From assembly GCA_025506515.1 (NCBI GenBank), contig CM046458.1, positions 39,630,927 to 39,694,926 on the forward strand: DNA of 64,000 nucleotides, read 5' to 3'. This document shows positions 44,301-56,865 of this stretch, piece by piece. This DNA comes from Flaveria trinervia. Lineage: Eukaryota > Streptophyta > Magnoliopsida > Asterales > Asteraceae. Each line of letters opens with the position of its first letter. The stretch's first letter is position 1. The notes below the pieces were generated by a model. The model had not been told where the DNA came from and ran no database searches. It was given only the letters and a program-made list of their open reading frames with translations. A program made the position numbers and the translations under genes.

Positions 44301-45060
44301 CGAGTCAGACATCTAAAGCTTTGAACTCATACCACTTCTTTAGATGAAGAGAGTATTCTTGAACTAACATTTAGTCATTCCCTGTTCCTTTGATGAGAGA
44401 GTTCCATCTATAGTACCCCTTTTGCAGCCATGTTGACATAGATACTAAGATAGACTCTCATAACACTTCTTTAAGCTTGATGCAACCCATAAAAAGCTTT
44501 AACAAGCTTGCAGACATAACCAGGATGATCAAGATCTGCAAAGCCAAATGTTGTTTGACATACACCTCTTCATCAATTGCTCAATATAGAAAAGCACACT
44601 TGACATCAAGCTGGTAGACCTTGAAATCCTTAAATGTATCAAAAGCTAGGAATATTCTGACAGCTTCAAGTCTTGCTATAGGACCAAAAACATCTGTGTA
44701 GTCAATTCCTTCTTCTTGAGTGTACCCTTTGACAACTAGTCTTGCCTTGTTTTTAATGACAAGTCCTCTATCATCCTTCTTGTTCCTAAACACCCACTTG
44801 GTTCCTATGGTAGTCTTCCCTTGTGGAAAAGGACATAGGTTCCAAACATTTTGTCTTTTGAACTGAAGCAACTCCACCTGCATAGCTTTAACCCAACTTC
44901 AATATTTTAAAGCCCAATCAACTTTCTTTGGCTCTATCTGAGATAAGAACCTAGAATGAAAAGATACATTTGCAACATGAGTTTGTCTTCTTGTTCTTAC
45001 CCCCGTGTCAACATCTCTAATGATGTTTGTCGTGGGGTGAGACTTGTGAATCTTGAGTTG
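44301..45060 (-). pseudogene. Copia G reverse transcriptase, truncated
   Basis: The minus strand reads MQVELLQFKRQNVWNLCPFP, TIGTKWVFRNKKDDRGLVIK, NKARLVVKGYTQEEGIDYTD, VYQLDVKCAFLY, then EEVYVKQHLAL and KLVKAFYGLHQA-like remnants to about 44470. The YxDD block and RNase H are absent; the element is cut off at the gypsy LTR remnant. It is related to B and C but distinct from both. Confidence 0.88.
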
Positions 45061-45700
45061 AGGGGTCAAAACAAGTTACTTTGAGAGATCTAAATTAGAG
45101 AAATTTAAATCAAGCATTGAAGTTTCTCCCATCACAGTAGCACACTTATCAAGAGAAACTTGATCTAATGAGTGTGTGATATCATTTTTGTTGTCTTCAA
45201 TGGAGTGGTTGTCAGCATCAAGAAATTCTTGATCACTATCTCCACCACCATCTCCTACCACATTTGAAGCTTCTTCATTTGAGTGTTGTGCCTCTGGGTT
45301 GGAATTTGATGGCACTTAAAATGTATCAGCTGAATTTGACATGGTTGTGCTAATAAGAACTCCATCTACAGGGTTAGTTACCACTAGAGCTGTAATGGTA
45401 TGATTTGATGGTCTTCTCAGATCAAATCTTAAATCAGGATCACTTGCTGATAAGATATTTATGGACCCTGAAACATTCTCATAAGATTGTTAAAACAGTT
45501 AATAACTAAATCAAGATCAAATATCCAATCAGTACTAGGACCTTTCATACTAGGAGTGTGCTCATTAAAATGGCTGAATACTCAAGTACTCTAGTTCTGA
45601 GATTGTATACTCTATAATCCTTAGATTGAGAAGAACATTTAATAAAGTGGCCATCATCTGATTTCTCATCAAATTTGGCTATTTGGTCTTTGTATTCAAG
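45061..45700 (-). pseudogene. Copia G INT-RT linker
   Basis: A short acidic Ser/Asn-rich frame (SNEEASNVVGDGGGDSDQEF, 45315-45076) lies between integrase and RT pieces and corresponds to the linker of C1 and B. Other frames here are broken. Confidence 0.55.
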
Positions 45701-46450
45701 ATGGTCCAAGGACATTCAAATTACTAGAGAAAACCAATGAAAGGTTTTCTCTTGTGCTAATGTTCATAAGGAGTCTTACCATGAATCTTGACTATTAAAA
45801 CCTTGTTTTGCATATAGCAAGCAGTGTTTGCTTCTGCCCAGAAGGTGATGGGCATTTAGAGTCAGACAACATAGTTCTTGCAGCTTCAGTTAGTGTCTTG
45901 TTTCTCCTCTCAGCAACACCATTTTGCTGAGGAGTCCTGTGAGCATTATATTGTTTTGTAATACCCTTTTCATCAGAAAAAGTATTAAGGATTTAGGTCT
46001 TGAAATTCAATCCCTGATCACATCTTATGGTCTTGACCTTGTGAACACATTGATTCTCAATCTTTAAGATGAAACTCTTCAGGATCTCATGAGTCTCATC
46101 CTTAGTTGTAATAAAGAAGACCCAAGTGAACCTTGTAAAGTCATCTGTGATCACTAAACAATATGAGGTCCTTCCAGAAGTCATTACACTTGTACAGCCA
46201 AAAAGATCCATATGTAACAAGTGTAAGGGAGTAGTGATGGAGTTTCTTTCCTTTGGTTTATGAGATACCTTGTATTGCTTCCTTTTGAGGCATGTAACAC
46301 AATGGTCATCACTTGTAAACTCTTTCTTTGGAATTCTAGTTATCACATCATCCTTAATCAATTTATTTATGTTTTTAAATTTTACATGACATATTCTTTT
46401 ATGCTAGAGAAAAGACTCATCACTGTTTGCTTTATACAAAAAGCATGACA
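45701..46450 (-). pseudogene. Copia G integrase
   Basis: On the minus strand: CVTCLKRKQYKVSHKPKERN, LLHMDLFGCTSVMTSGRTSY, LVITDDFTRFTWVFFITTKD and KTIRCDQGLNFKT, where the usual SDNGTEF reads CDQGLNF, so the second catalytic Asp region is altered. A shifted frame at 45880-45960 gives a TPQQNGVAERRNKTL-type block. The C-terminal part is fragmented. Confidence 0.88.
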
Positions 46451-47270
46451 CTTCTCCTGAGGGAGATGTTTCTTGCTAGTCCATCTTGTACATGTTCCTT
46501 CTCCTATGGACTTTGAGCAGAATATGCTCTTGAGGAATAACCACCCCAGGCTTCAGAACAATGCACTCATGCTCAGTGAAAAGCATGTTGTGACTCTGGT
46601 CATAAAATTGAGATACACTCAGAAGATTGTATCCAAGCTCCTTGACAAAGTTTACCTTCTCAATACGGAGCTTACCATTTGTGACCCTACCCCTTCCAGT
46701 AATGTAACCTCTAGCATTTCCTCTAAAAGAAACTGGCGCTCCATCAATTTTCTCAAATTTTGTCTTGAGTTGTTTCTGCACAAAAAAGATGGTTAGTTAC
46801 ATTGAAAAAATAAGCCTTGTTCGTCTTGGGCTTTCAAAAGAGGTTAAAGACTATTCGAGACAAAAAGTGAGCCAGGGCTAAGCCCCAATTTGATGAGAAT
46901 GAGGAAGAAGTCCTTAGCTATTCCTTTGGCCTATAATAAGAGGCTTCTTTTCAGTTGATGAAGAACCTTCAGTCACATGGTTTTTCTTTGCCTTCCACAC
47001 CACCTTTGGAAGCTTAGACTTGACCTTCAGTGCTTCAGAAGTTTTGACAACTTCAGAAGTTTTGGATACTGAACCTTCAGAAGATCTTGCTATCAATGCA
47101 GTAGGCTTTAGTACTTCAGAAGTATTCCTTTCTTTCGAGACCAACTTTCCTTCTAAAGGCAAGGTTTCACTTGTCTTCTTCTTCATTTTGAAGCTTCCAA
47201 AAGGAAAATAGTTTCCTTCCGAAGCTGGCTTCTTCTTCAGATTTTCAGAAGTTTCTTTCTTGATCATGTA
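46451..47270 (-). pseudogene. Copia G protease tail and linker
   Basis: 46781-46476 encodes VSFRGNARGYITGRGRVTNG, GYNLLSVSQFYDQSHNMLF and EHECIVLKPGVVIPQEHILL, the segment after the protease active site. The WYxDSG motif itself is not visible; a gap or damage lies around 46790-46910. 47267-46914 is a Lys/Ser/Thr-rich linker (KTSEVVKTSEALKVKSKLPK). Confidence 0.75.
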
Positions 47271-48425
47271 GACAAGTACTTTTAGGATTGTAGAGGCAAT
47301 CCTTTGGAAAAGGGAGAAGTACTACCACACATGACACAATCCATTTCTTCCTTTAAGAGTCTTCCTTGGGAACAAAGCTAAACTTGATCACTTTCTTTCT
47401 CCATCTTCATATTGCAGATGATGTGGCAATTCTTTAGGGTGAGAATACCTTAGAGTTGGATAGTTCAGGTAGTGTAGTAGTGGTACACAACTTATCAGCT
47501 TCTTCATGATGCTTGGATGATTTGGACATAAACTAGAACTCTTGATACTAAAGTTCAAGTTGGAACTTTAGTTTTAACCATTTCAAAGCCTATAGAGATA
47601 AAAATATGTTTCTGCACAGAGCTAAAAGTGCCTTTAATCTCTTAAGCCTTTTTGGACTTCTTTTGGCCTTTCGGGTCAAGTTCTTCCTTCTAGACTTGGT
47701 CATCCCAAATTCGTTTTTCTCCTTAGGAGAATAGTGACCCTTCTAAGGATGCTCTTCCTCACTCTTCCCAGAGACATCCTTCACTATCACCTCTTTATCC
47801 TCTTCACTCATGGGGTCTATGAAAGGAAGTTCATCTTCATAAGTTTTACACCTAGGAGATCTATAGACAAAATTGTGTGTGGAGGAGCTATCTCAGTAGA
47901 TCCCAGTCTCTGCTTATTCTGATAACAAACTTTTGCATGTAGGGATGATGATATTATATTCTTCAAGGTCTATTTTTCAAGAACACATTTTGCCCTGGCT
48001 TTGTTGATCACAAGCTCAGCCTGGCACTCTGTTAATTTAGTGATGAGATCTTTGATTTGAGTCCTATAATTTATGTGTTCATGTTTGAGAGTTATAATAG
48101 TTTCTCTAAGTCTTGTATATTAAGTTTGCAATCACTTTTAGCTCTTTTGAAATCGGATTTTAAAATATTCAAAGACTCAAGATCAGATCTTATCTCTAAG
48201 TAATATGACTTATATCTATTAACTTTAGCAATACATTCAGGTGTACATAGATGTTCCAATACCTTGGCTTCATCACGATTAACCATCAGTGCTTGATTTG
48301 GAGATGCATCTTCCACCTAAAAGTTCCCGTCAAGCCTTCTTCTTCAATAGCAATTGTAACTTGCCGCTTTGGCTTCTCATTTGGTTGGATCTATCAATTT
48401 ATTTGGTCTGCTTTGTGCTTGACCC
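47271..48425 (-). pseudogene. Copia G gag remnant
   Basis: Minus-strand frames are short. 48316-48092 encodes a helical, heptad-like segment (YLEIRSDLESLNILKSDFKR) matching the coiled-coil part of B and C gag. The gag start, first knuckle, primer site and 5' LTR are missing; gypsy LTR D begins at 48426. Confidence 0.6.
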
Positions 48426-48848
48426 TGTAACCCCGGTTATTTAAAAAAGCAAGACATGAAGAATAAATGAAAGAAAACAATAAAGTCCAAGTGGAAGGAC
48501 TAAAAGTGTCCAAAGGAAAAATCTTTGAAAAAGTTGGTATAAGGTGGGCATGGCGCCAATCCTCCTTCACATCACACTTTCTTTCGGTTTGAGAGAGAGA
48601 GAGAGCAGAACTTCGGTTGAAGAGAGAAGAGAAGAAAAATAGGATTCAGGTAAGAATCGTGGTTTTTTTAAGTGTTATGAAGGGTTTATCCCGGTATACG
48701 CTTAGTGCTTTATGTGTTTGTGTATGTGCTCGGGTTTGTGTTTTTGGTGTTGTTTTTAGGTGTTGAAATCTTGAAGCGGGTTAAAAGGAAGAGAAACACC
48801 AAGTTGATCAGGTGGTTCTAACCCTGATTTTACTTGTTTTAAACATCT
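48426..48848 (+). mobile_element. Gypsy D 5' LTR, left part
   Basis: It starts TGTAACCCCGGTTATTT, continues with an AAAGAAAAC-rich leader, GGCATGGCGCC, a CTTTCGGTTTGAGAGAGAG run and TTCAGGTAAGAATC, and stops in TTGTTTTAAACATCT where copia C2 is inserted. The LTR resumes at 61266 with CACTGTTAGGGCTGAAATG. The combined length is about 2.09 kb. Confidence 0.88.
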
Positions 48849-49730
48849 TGTTGGACCAAAAGAACCAATGAGCCAAGATCAGAAAACCTCTAAGTCCCAC
48901 ATGGTATCACAACAACTGCTGAAAGCCTCATCAGTAGTTTGACAAGTGCTGAAGACTTCAACAGCTGAAGATCAAGTGCTGAAGACCTCAACAGCTGAAG
49001 AACCAAAGTGCTGAAGTACAAAAGCTGAAGAACCAAGTGCTGAAGCTGAAAGACCAAAGTACTGAAGTACAACAGCTGAAGAGTTTACAAGTGCTGAAGA
49101 TCAACAATGATGTACAAGGTCTGAAGACAAAGACTGAAGACATCAGCTGATGATATCTACTGAAGTCATCAGCTGATGAAACACCTGAAGGTCAAAGTCT
49201 GAAGATCAAGTACTGAAGCCTCAGTAGTTTGTCACAACTGCTGAAGAGTACTTCTTCAGTAGTTGTGATATCAGTAGTTTTATATTTTTATGTTTCAGTA
49301 GTTTTGTAAAACGACTGAAGAGCCTGTTCTTCAGTCGTTGTAGTTTCAGTAGTTTTATATTTTGTACTTAACATGCTGATATGTTCTCAGTAGTTGTGAA
49401 CATTTCAGTAGTTTGTTAAGAATTAGTTATTTTTGTATTAGATCTGCCAGTTGTCACTTTCCGTGATAACAGCAGTGATTGTTGCACTCTATATAAGGAG
49501 TGACAACTTACTGTAACCATGGTGAATGAATGGAATGACGATGATTTGATTAGAAATATTCTACATCTATAAACATTCCTTGAAATCAGAAATATATATT
49601 CTCTCCCTATAACCGTATGCGATCTTAATGCTTACAAGTATCGATTGCTTGCTACAATTTGTCTAATTCTAGTTTGTATTCCGCTGCTTTGTATCCTAAT
49701 ACATCAAACTTGTGATCGCTGATCCTGTCA
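48849..49730 (+). mobile_element. Copia C2 5' LTR (882 bp)
   Basis: TGTTGGACCAAAAGAACC to GATCCTGTCA. It is almost the same as the 3' LTR at 60362-61265 apart from small indels and a short duplication. Motif-dense region 48915-49400 (GTGCTGAAG, TACTGAAG, CAGTAGTT). TATATAAGGAGTG at 49491-49503 is the probable TATA box. The primer site after it reads TGGTATCAGGCAGG, one base short of TGGTATCAGAGCAGG. Confidence 0.93.
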
Positions 49731-49960
49731 AATGGTATCAGGCAGGTTAATCATTGATCGATCTAATAATTGATCATTGAAACTGCTATTCAAGATCTAA
49801 GTTTGATTGAATTAGCTTTTGTTTTTGCAAGAAACGGTTATAGAGATTGAATTTTCTGTATTTCTGTCATTCATCCTGAGATCTTTTCTTGGTTCTCATT
49901 GAGTTTGTTGTGGTGTCTAAAACTTTTAAAAGCTTGAACTAAATTGTTTTTGAACTGAAA

Positions 49961-51445
49961 ATGACTACTCCTTCCAATGATCCTCACAATACTGGTTCCT
50001 CAACCAAGCCACCTATGCTGGTTAGGAATGAGTATAACATATGGCAAAGACGTATGCTCCATCACCTGTCTGTTAACAGCGCAGGGTGTTGGACATCAGT
50101 GGTACATGGTCCACACAAGCCTATGGTGAATAAACCGGAAACCAATCAAATGGTTCGAAGAGGAGGGAGCAATACTCAGATGAGGATAAGAAGTTGCTTG
50201 AAATTGATGCAAAAGCCCATGGAATTTTGGCCATGGCACTGCCCAATGAAATCTATTCTGGGCTAATGCATCATGAACTGCCCATGACCTCTGGAATGCC
50301 TTGAAAGAACAATTTGGAGGAACAGATGAGGTCTTGGCAAATAATAGAGAAATTCTTGCCCAACAATATGAGACATTCTCTCATAGAAAGGGTGAGACAC
50401 TGACTCAACAATATGAGCGGTTCTCTTGTTTGATCTCTGAACTAAAAATGGTCAAACTTGAATACACCAATATTCAGATGAATAACAGATTTCTCAGATC
50501 ACTGCCTGAGAGATGGGACACATATACTATTGTCCTACGCTCCAGTGCAAGTTTGGACAAACTATCTCTCACCCAACTCCATGGGAAACTGCTCACTTTT
50601 GAGAGAGAGATAGAACAGAAGAGAAAGCTGTCTTCATCTGGAAAGCTCACTGAAGACTTTGTACAAGGCAACACTGCCTTGGTGGGTCATGAGTCAGAAT
50701 ATGCTTCATCTGAATGCCAGTATGATGAGCATATTAATTTCTCTTCAAGCACTTCTGATTCTGCATTTGTGAGTGTTGATGGTCAGTTTACTGGGTGTAA
50801 TAATGACAATCTATGTTTCATTATGGATGATCTCAAGGGGATTGCTGATGATGACTTAGAAGAGATGGATATTTTGAGCCAAATGGCCTTGATAAATATC
50901 AGATCTCAGAAGTTCTATAAAAGAACTGGAAGAAAATTCCCAGGACTCTCTGGCAAAACCAAAGTTGGTTTTGACAAGAGCAAGTTGAGGTGTCACAAAT
51001 GCCAAAGGCTTGGACACTTTGCAAGAGAGTGTAGATCAACTGGATCTAACTCCACTGCACCCTTTGTGACTTTTCCTGGCAATAGTCAACAACACAGAGG
51101 GCAACATCCTGTCACCTCTAGTCATCATCCTCAACAACAATCTCCGGCATATTTTGTTCCTCAGGGTCAAATGCCATATCCGTACCCTTGTTATTACATG
51201 CCACAGTCAAATCAAGTTCAAGTTCCTAGGACACCACAACCTCATGCACTACCAGAACCTCAGCCTTCCCAATCTCATCAACACCTCAACCTCAACAACA
51301 CAGCTTCTTCACCCCAGGAGTTGTTGACTGGAGCAGTTTACCAGATGACTTGTCTGGTCATGACCAACTGTTCTCAGGTGCTGGTCAACATGGTGGTGAC
51401 AGTCCTTTGGGAATCTAGCTCTTATGGCTTTGGAGTCTGCTGATA
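49961..51445 (+). pseudogene. Copia C2 gag with CCHC knuckle
   Basis: ATG 49961 (MTTPSNDPHNTGSSTKPPML). After a frame break near 50160-50300 one frame of 380 codons reads EILAQQYETFSHRKGETLTQ, NRFLRSLPERWDTYTIVLRS, LTQLHGKLLTFEREIEQKRK, DLEEMDILSQMALINIRS and the knuckle CHKCQRLGHFAREC (about 50996-51037), then a Pro/Gln/Ser tail. It is better preserved than C1. Confidence 0.94.
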
Positions 51446-52791
51446 CTTCATTTTAAATGCCTCTACACCTCAGGTATCAGGGTATCCTCTGAGGCAAAAG
51501 CCAAATTATGTTCTGAACCATGCATAGCAGCATTTGCTTCCATTAGAGAAGCAAATGTAGCTCTAATTAATAAGAACATTGAGCTAGAACAAATAATTTC
51601 CAAAAACAAAGCTGAGTTGAGTTTGTGCTCAAAGATAAAAATGATGAGATTTATAAACTGAATTGCCAAATAATTGATGATAAGGCTAGAAGAAGTACTT
51701 CTAGAGAAGTACAAAGATCTCAAAGAAACCCTTGCAGTTACCCAGGTCGAGTGTGATAGATGGGTACAATCATGCAAAGGTTTTGAAATGCTTCTTAGTA
51801 AGCAATCTGCTTCAAATGTGAAGTTTGGAATTGGTTACAATCACACTGCTCCACCTACAGATTTTACCCAAGAGCAGAGGTAGAAATGATGGTGAGAGTG
51901 ATAACCAATCCATCACATCATGTGATCTACCTTCTGATACAGCACAATCAGAAGTAGCAGTCAGCATCAAGCCCTCCTTGAACCTATCAGCTGATGTTGA
52001 TGGTTCAAATGCTGACATTCACATGATTAATGAGTTGATCAACTCAGGAGTTAATCCTGAAGGTCCTGAAAGGACTAGAGAGCAGGATTTAACACCTGAA
52101 GTTCAAACTTCAACTGCTGTCAGTACTGAAGAGAAGAAAACTGGCAGTAGAAAGAGTTTGAAGACTACTAAAGAGGTAGTCAAGAAAGCAACAATGCTTC
52201 CAAAGCATTGAAGAACAAGTCTTTGTTGCTTCACCCTCTTAGTTGATGATCAACCTAAGATGAAGAAGAAACCATGTGAAGTATGTGGTTGTTCAATCAT
52301 CTTACAGATGATTGTTGGTACAAAAGAGGTTCCAAACTCAAACAAAAAGAAGAAATTAATGAGAAAATGGTAAAAATGAAAACTGAGTTTGAGACCACAT
52401 TTGTATCAGCAACATCAAATCCTGTAACCCTTAAGTCCTTAAGAAATCCAAAAAGGAAGGGGTTAAACAGGTGACAGCTGAGGGTGCTCAAAAGAAGAAG
52501 GTGCAACATAGGAACTTATCAAACTCCACTAGCAATGTGTCTGATGAGCTGAAAGCTTTATCACAAAATCAGACACAGCTGGTGATGATGGTACAACATC
52601 TGTTGGGTAGAGTTAACCAACTAGATTCTCCTATGTTGAAACCACAGAAAAGGAGGTCCAAGCCAAAGGACTCCTCTTCTACACCATCTTCTTCCTCTCA
52701 GGCTGTTGTTTCAAATAAACCTGTTAGTTTACCATCTATTGATGAGACCAGGCCCAAAACCAAAAAGGTTTGGGTCTCTAAAACTAACTGA
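51446..52791 (+). pseudogene. Copia C2 coiled coil, second zinc knuckle and linker
   Basis: The helical segment (IREANVALINKNIELEQIIS in a shifted frame near 51545, KETLAVTQVECDRWVQSCKG at 51725) is followed by an acidic/Ser-rich region. A CEVCG...FNHLTDDC knuckle at about 52278-52316, with one base missing inside, comes next, then the linker ELKALSQNQTQLVMMVQHLL ending KTKKVWVSKTN. Confidence 0.8.
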
Positions 52792-54130
52792 TTGTTTATT
52801 ATTGCAGGGTTCTTCAACATGCCAAAGTAGCATCTGGTATGTAGACAGTGGGGGATCTATGCACATGACTGGGAACAGCTCTCTTCTTCATGACTACTCT
52901 CAAGGAAAGAAGGGATTTGTCTCTTTTGGCAATGATGCTAGGGGTTACATCATCGGTAAGGGCTTTGTCTCCAATGGAGAAATCAAATTTGATGATGTTA
53001 ATCATGTGGAAAATCTCAAGTACAATCTCTTGAGTGTCAGTCAATGTGTGTGATAAAGGCCATGTTGCCCTTTTCACCAGTCAAAACTGTAGGATTCTGT
53101 CATCCAAAGTTTTGCACTTGATTGACAAGGTGTTGGATGATCACACTCTCCTGAAAGCCAACAGGACAGGAAGAGTGTATGCCTTAGATCTCTCTAAGAA
53201 GATAGATCTCAAAGGCAATCCTTGCCTATTTTCCAAAGCCTCTTCTCAAGAATCTAAACTGTGGCACAGAGGCTTGGTCATGTTAATCTCAAAAACATGA
53301 ATCAGCTTAGCCACAATAGTTTAGTCAGAGGCTTACCAATAAAGGAGTTCCACTGTGATGAAACCTGCACTGCTTGTTTAAAAGGAAAACAGCACAAAGT
53401 CTCATTCCCTCCTATTGAAGTGTCCAAGTCCACTGCCTGCTTGCAATTACTGCATATGGATCTATTTGGTCCTGTGAGAGTAATGAGCATGGCAAAGAAG
53501 AAATACTGTCTGGTAATTGTGGATGATTACTCCAGATTTGTATGGACTTTCTTTCTACATTCAAAGGATGAGGCTGCTCAGAAGATTATTCACTTTGTGC
53601 TGTACATTGAGAAGCAGTATTCCCTTCCAGTCAAGTGTATTAGGAGTGATAATGGAACTGAGTTCAGAAATCATACACTTGATGACTTCTATCTTTCAAA
53701 GGGAATCAAAAGGCAGTTCAGCATTCCAAGGACTCCAGAACAAAATGGAGTAGTGGAGAGAAAGAACAGGACCCTCATTGAAGCTGCAAGGTCCATGCTG
53801 GCTGACTCAGGTTTGCCACTGACCTTTTGGGCTGAAGCTGTCAACACAGCTTGTTATGTGCAAAATAGAGTTTTAGTAAATCAGAGGTTGATGAAGACTC
53901 CATATGAAGTTCTCCATCATTTGGCTCCTCTGATTTCATTTTTCAAAGCATTTGGGTGTCCCTGTTTATTCTCAACACAAAGGATCAACTCCATAAATTT
54001 GATCCTAAGGTGGATGCAGGGTACTTTGTTGGTTATTCATCTACTTGCAGGCATACAGAGTCTTCAACTGCAGAACAAAGATGGTTGAAGAAACTCTACA
54101 TGTTAAGTTTAATGAATCTCCAAAGGACAA
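52792..54130 (+). pseudogene. Copia C2 protease and integrase
   Basis: The protease shows WYVDSGGSMHMTG with catalytic Asp present (about 52837). The rest reads NLKYNLLSVSQ then, after a frameshift near 53040, CDKGHVALFTSQNCRILSSK. Integrase has RLGHVNLKNMNQL, CTACLKGKQHKVSF, LLHMDLFGPVRVMSMAKKKY, LVIVDDYSRFVWTFFLH, CIRSDNGTEFRNHTLDD and PEQNGVVERKNRTLIEAARS, so the DDE residues are intact. Two or three one-base indels are all that interrupt a near-complete domain. Confidence 0.95.
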
Positions 54131-55340
54131 GATTCCACAAAGTCCTGTGGAGTTATTTGATTTGGACATACTGCAATATGTTCCTTATCAAACTCCTGCT
54201 GTTGCTCTGTCAACAGTTCACCACCTGGTGGTACTGCTGATGATGATGATGATTGCAGTACTCACCTCTTCAGGTTTAGTGATCAGCTGCCTGACTCAGC
54301 TAGACCTGATGTTCCTGTAGCTCCAGTAGCACCATCCACAACAAATGCTGATGAGATCTCTTCGAATTCAACTTCCTTTGAATTACCATCCACTGTTGGT
54401 TTCAAGGAAATGATTCACCATCACCATCTGTTGCTGCTGAGCCGGCTACAAACACTTGCACAGATCTCATTGTGTATCAAGATCTGAAGAATCACCCTAT
54501 GTCTCAAATCATTGGTGATATCACTGCTGGAGTATCAACAAGAAGTCAATTGTCAAATTTCTGCTTCTATGCTCTCTTCATCAGTCAGCAAGAGCCAAAG
54601 AATTATCACATTGCTTTAAAGGACAATGGATGGGTTGATGCCATGCAGCTTGAGCTTCTTCAGTTCAAGAAAAAGCAAGTGTGGGAACTGGTTCCTCTAC
54701 CTCCAGGTAAGTGTGCAATAGGCACTAAATGGTGTTTAGGAACAAAACTGATGAAAATGGGCTTATGTTAAGAACAAGGCCAGACTGGTTGTTCAGGGGT
54801 TTGCACAAGAAGAAGGTATTGATTATGATGAAACCTTTGCCCCTGTAGCCAGACTGGAAGCAATTCGATTGTTTTTAGCTTATGCTGCTTATCAAAACCT
54901 TAAAGTTTTTCAAATGGATGTCAAAAGTGCATTTTTGTATGGAAAAATTAAAGAAGAGGTTTATGTATGTCAACCTCCAGGCTTTGAGGACAATAACATC
55001 CTAATTGGGTGTATAAGCTTGATAAAGCTCTTTATGGGTTAAAACAAGCTCCCAGAGCTGGTATGAGACATTATCAAACTTTCTGAAAACAATTTCACTA
55101 GAGGCTCCATAGATAAGACTTTATTCATTAAGAAAGCTGGGCAGCATAATCTACTTGTTCAAATTTATGTAGATGATATCATTTTTGCATCCTCTGATCC
55201 AAAGTTGTGTGATGCCTTTACAAAGTTGATGCAACAGAAGTTTGAAATGAGTGCCATGGGAGAATTACAGTTCTTTCTGGGGTTGCAAATCAAACAAAAG
55301 GCTGATGGAATTTTATTCATCAGTCAAATATACAAAAGAT
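54131..55340 (+). pseudogene. Copia C2 INT-RT linker and reverse transcriptase
   Basis: RT blocks appear in order across several frames: MQLELLQFKKKQVWELVPLP, GTKW, ARLVVQGFAQEEGIDYDETF (54780-54840), APVARLEAIRLFLAYAAYQN, VFQMDVKSAFLYGKIKEEVY, VCQPPGFED, DKALYGLKQAP and QIYVDDIIFASSDP (about 55155-55200) with an intact YVDD. At least four indels separate them. Confidence 0.93.
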
Positions 55341-56083
55341 CTTTTGCAAAAGTTTGATTTACAAAACTGTAAGCCTTGTTCTACTCCCATGAGCAGCACC
55401 ACACAACTGGACACAGATCAGAAAGGTAAAGTGGTTGATGAAACACTTTACAGATGTATGATTGGGTCCTTGATGTATTTAACAGCTTCTAGACCAGATA
55501 TTATGTTTGCTACATGTGTTTGTGCTAGATTTCAGGCTGCACCTAAAGAGTCTCATCTGATTGCAGTCAAGAGGATCTTTAGATATCTGCAAGGCACTCC
55601 ATCTCTAGGTTTATGGTATTCTACCGGACATTCTGGTAAATTAGTTGCTTTTTCTGACAGTGACTATGCAGGGTGTGTGTAAGTGACCAGGAAATCAACT
55701 TCTGGTGGATGTCAATTCCTAGGCAACTGCTTGATTTCTTGGCAGAGCAAGAAACAGACCTCAGTTGCTACATCCACTGCTGAAGCAGAGTACATTGCTG
55801 CTGCAAGTTGTACATCTCAGGTACTCTGGCTTCAAAACCACTTTTGGATTATGGCATTACAGAGACTAAGACTCCATTGTTAATGGATAGTGCTTCAGCT
55901 CTTTGCATTGTCAAAAATCCAGTCCAGCACTCTAGGACCAAACATATAGAGATCAGACATCATTTTATAAGGGATTGTTTTGAAAAAGGTCTGATTGATC
56001 CTAAGTTTGTGCCTAGTGCTGATGAGCTTGCAGACATTTTTACTAAGCCTTTGGATAGTTCAACTTTCCAAAACTGGTGTTAA
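55341..56083 (+). pseudogene. Copia C2 RNase H
   Basis: DETLYRCMIGSLMYLTASRP, FRYLQGTPSLGLWYSTG, LVAFSDSDYAGC (catalytic Asp), TRKSTSGGCQFLGNCLISWQ, KKQTSVATSTAEAEYIAAAS, then LLMDSASALCIVKNPVQHSR, KHIEIRHHFIRDCFEKGL and DELADIFTKPLDSS. A TAA at 55681-55683 is in the place of a Val-Ser junction. It ends about 56090. Confidence 0.94.
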
Positions 56084-56788
56084 GGCTTGGTATGCTGCAA
56101 CTAGAATAAGTGACAACTACTGATGATCTTAGTATTCATACTGATGATCATGAGTACCTATGTCACATATAAGTACTGATGAGCTCTTTTACCCTCAGTA
56201 GTTTTATAACTACTGAAGGCTAAATGTCTCACAAGTACTGAAGTACTTCATCTGTTCTAAACTACTGATGTAGTTACAACTACTGATGCAGTTACAACTA
56301 CTGCAATCAGTAAAAACAGATAAGTACTGATGTCCTATGAAACAACTGAAATCAGCCAAAAAGACTGATGAATGTGTTGAGGACAGTTGAAACAGCTGAA
56401 AAGCTAAGAATTGACGAAAACAGCTGAAGAGAACTTTCTCTTCAGTCGTTTGTACAACTGCTGTTTCATTTAAACAACTGAAGCAAAACCACGTCTTCAG
56501 TAGTTTTATAACTACTGATGACTAATACCAAGTCTTGTTGTTTACAACAGCTGATGACAAAACCACTGTCTTCAGTAGTTTCATAACTACTGATGACAAA
56601 CACCAAGTCCTCAGTTGTTTCAATCATCTGAAGTCAAAACCACGGTCTTCAGTAGTTTTCTAAACTACTGATGCCTAACACCACGACTTCAGCTGTTTCA
56701 ACGTCTGAAAGGATAATACCATGTCAACGGTCGTTTAAAACTACTGATGACTAACACCACATCCTTCAGTCGTTCCTTACCCGTACCC
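56084..56788. repeat. Array of ACTACTGA/CAGTAGTT motifs between pol and ORF3 of C2
   Basis: About 700 bp with some 25-30 copies of ACTACTGATG, AAGTACTGATG, TCAGTAGTTTTATAACTACTGA and AACAGCTGAAG variants in both orientations, giving many small hairpins. The same motif family fills the C2 LTR (48915-49400). No ORF lies inside. Confidence 0.85.
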
Positions 56789-56865
56789 TATATATATCCC
56801 TAACCTTAGCTCTCATGCTCATCTTCTTCAACCTAACGTTCCTCTCCAAAACTTCCCTCTTCTCA
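56789..56865 (+). promoter_or_regulatory. Putative internal promoter of copia C2 ORF3
   Basis: TATATATAT (56789-56797) is followed by a pyrimidine-rich leader (CATCTTCTTCAACC, CTTCCCTCTTCTCA) and the ATG at 56866 in CTCAATGGCG, close to the plant start context. The spacing from TATA to ATG (about 70 bp) is that of an ordinary plant gene. Promoter activity is inferred. Confidence 0.55.
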
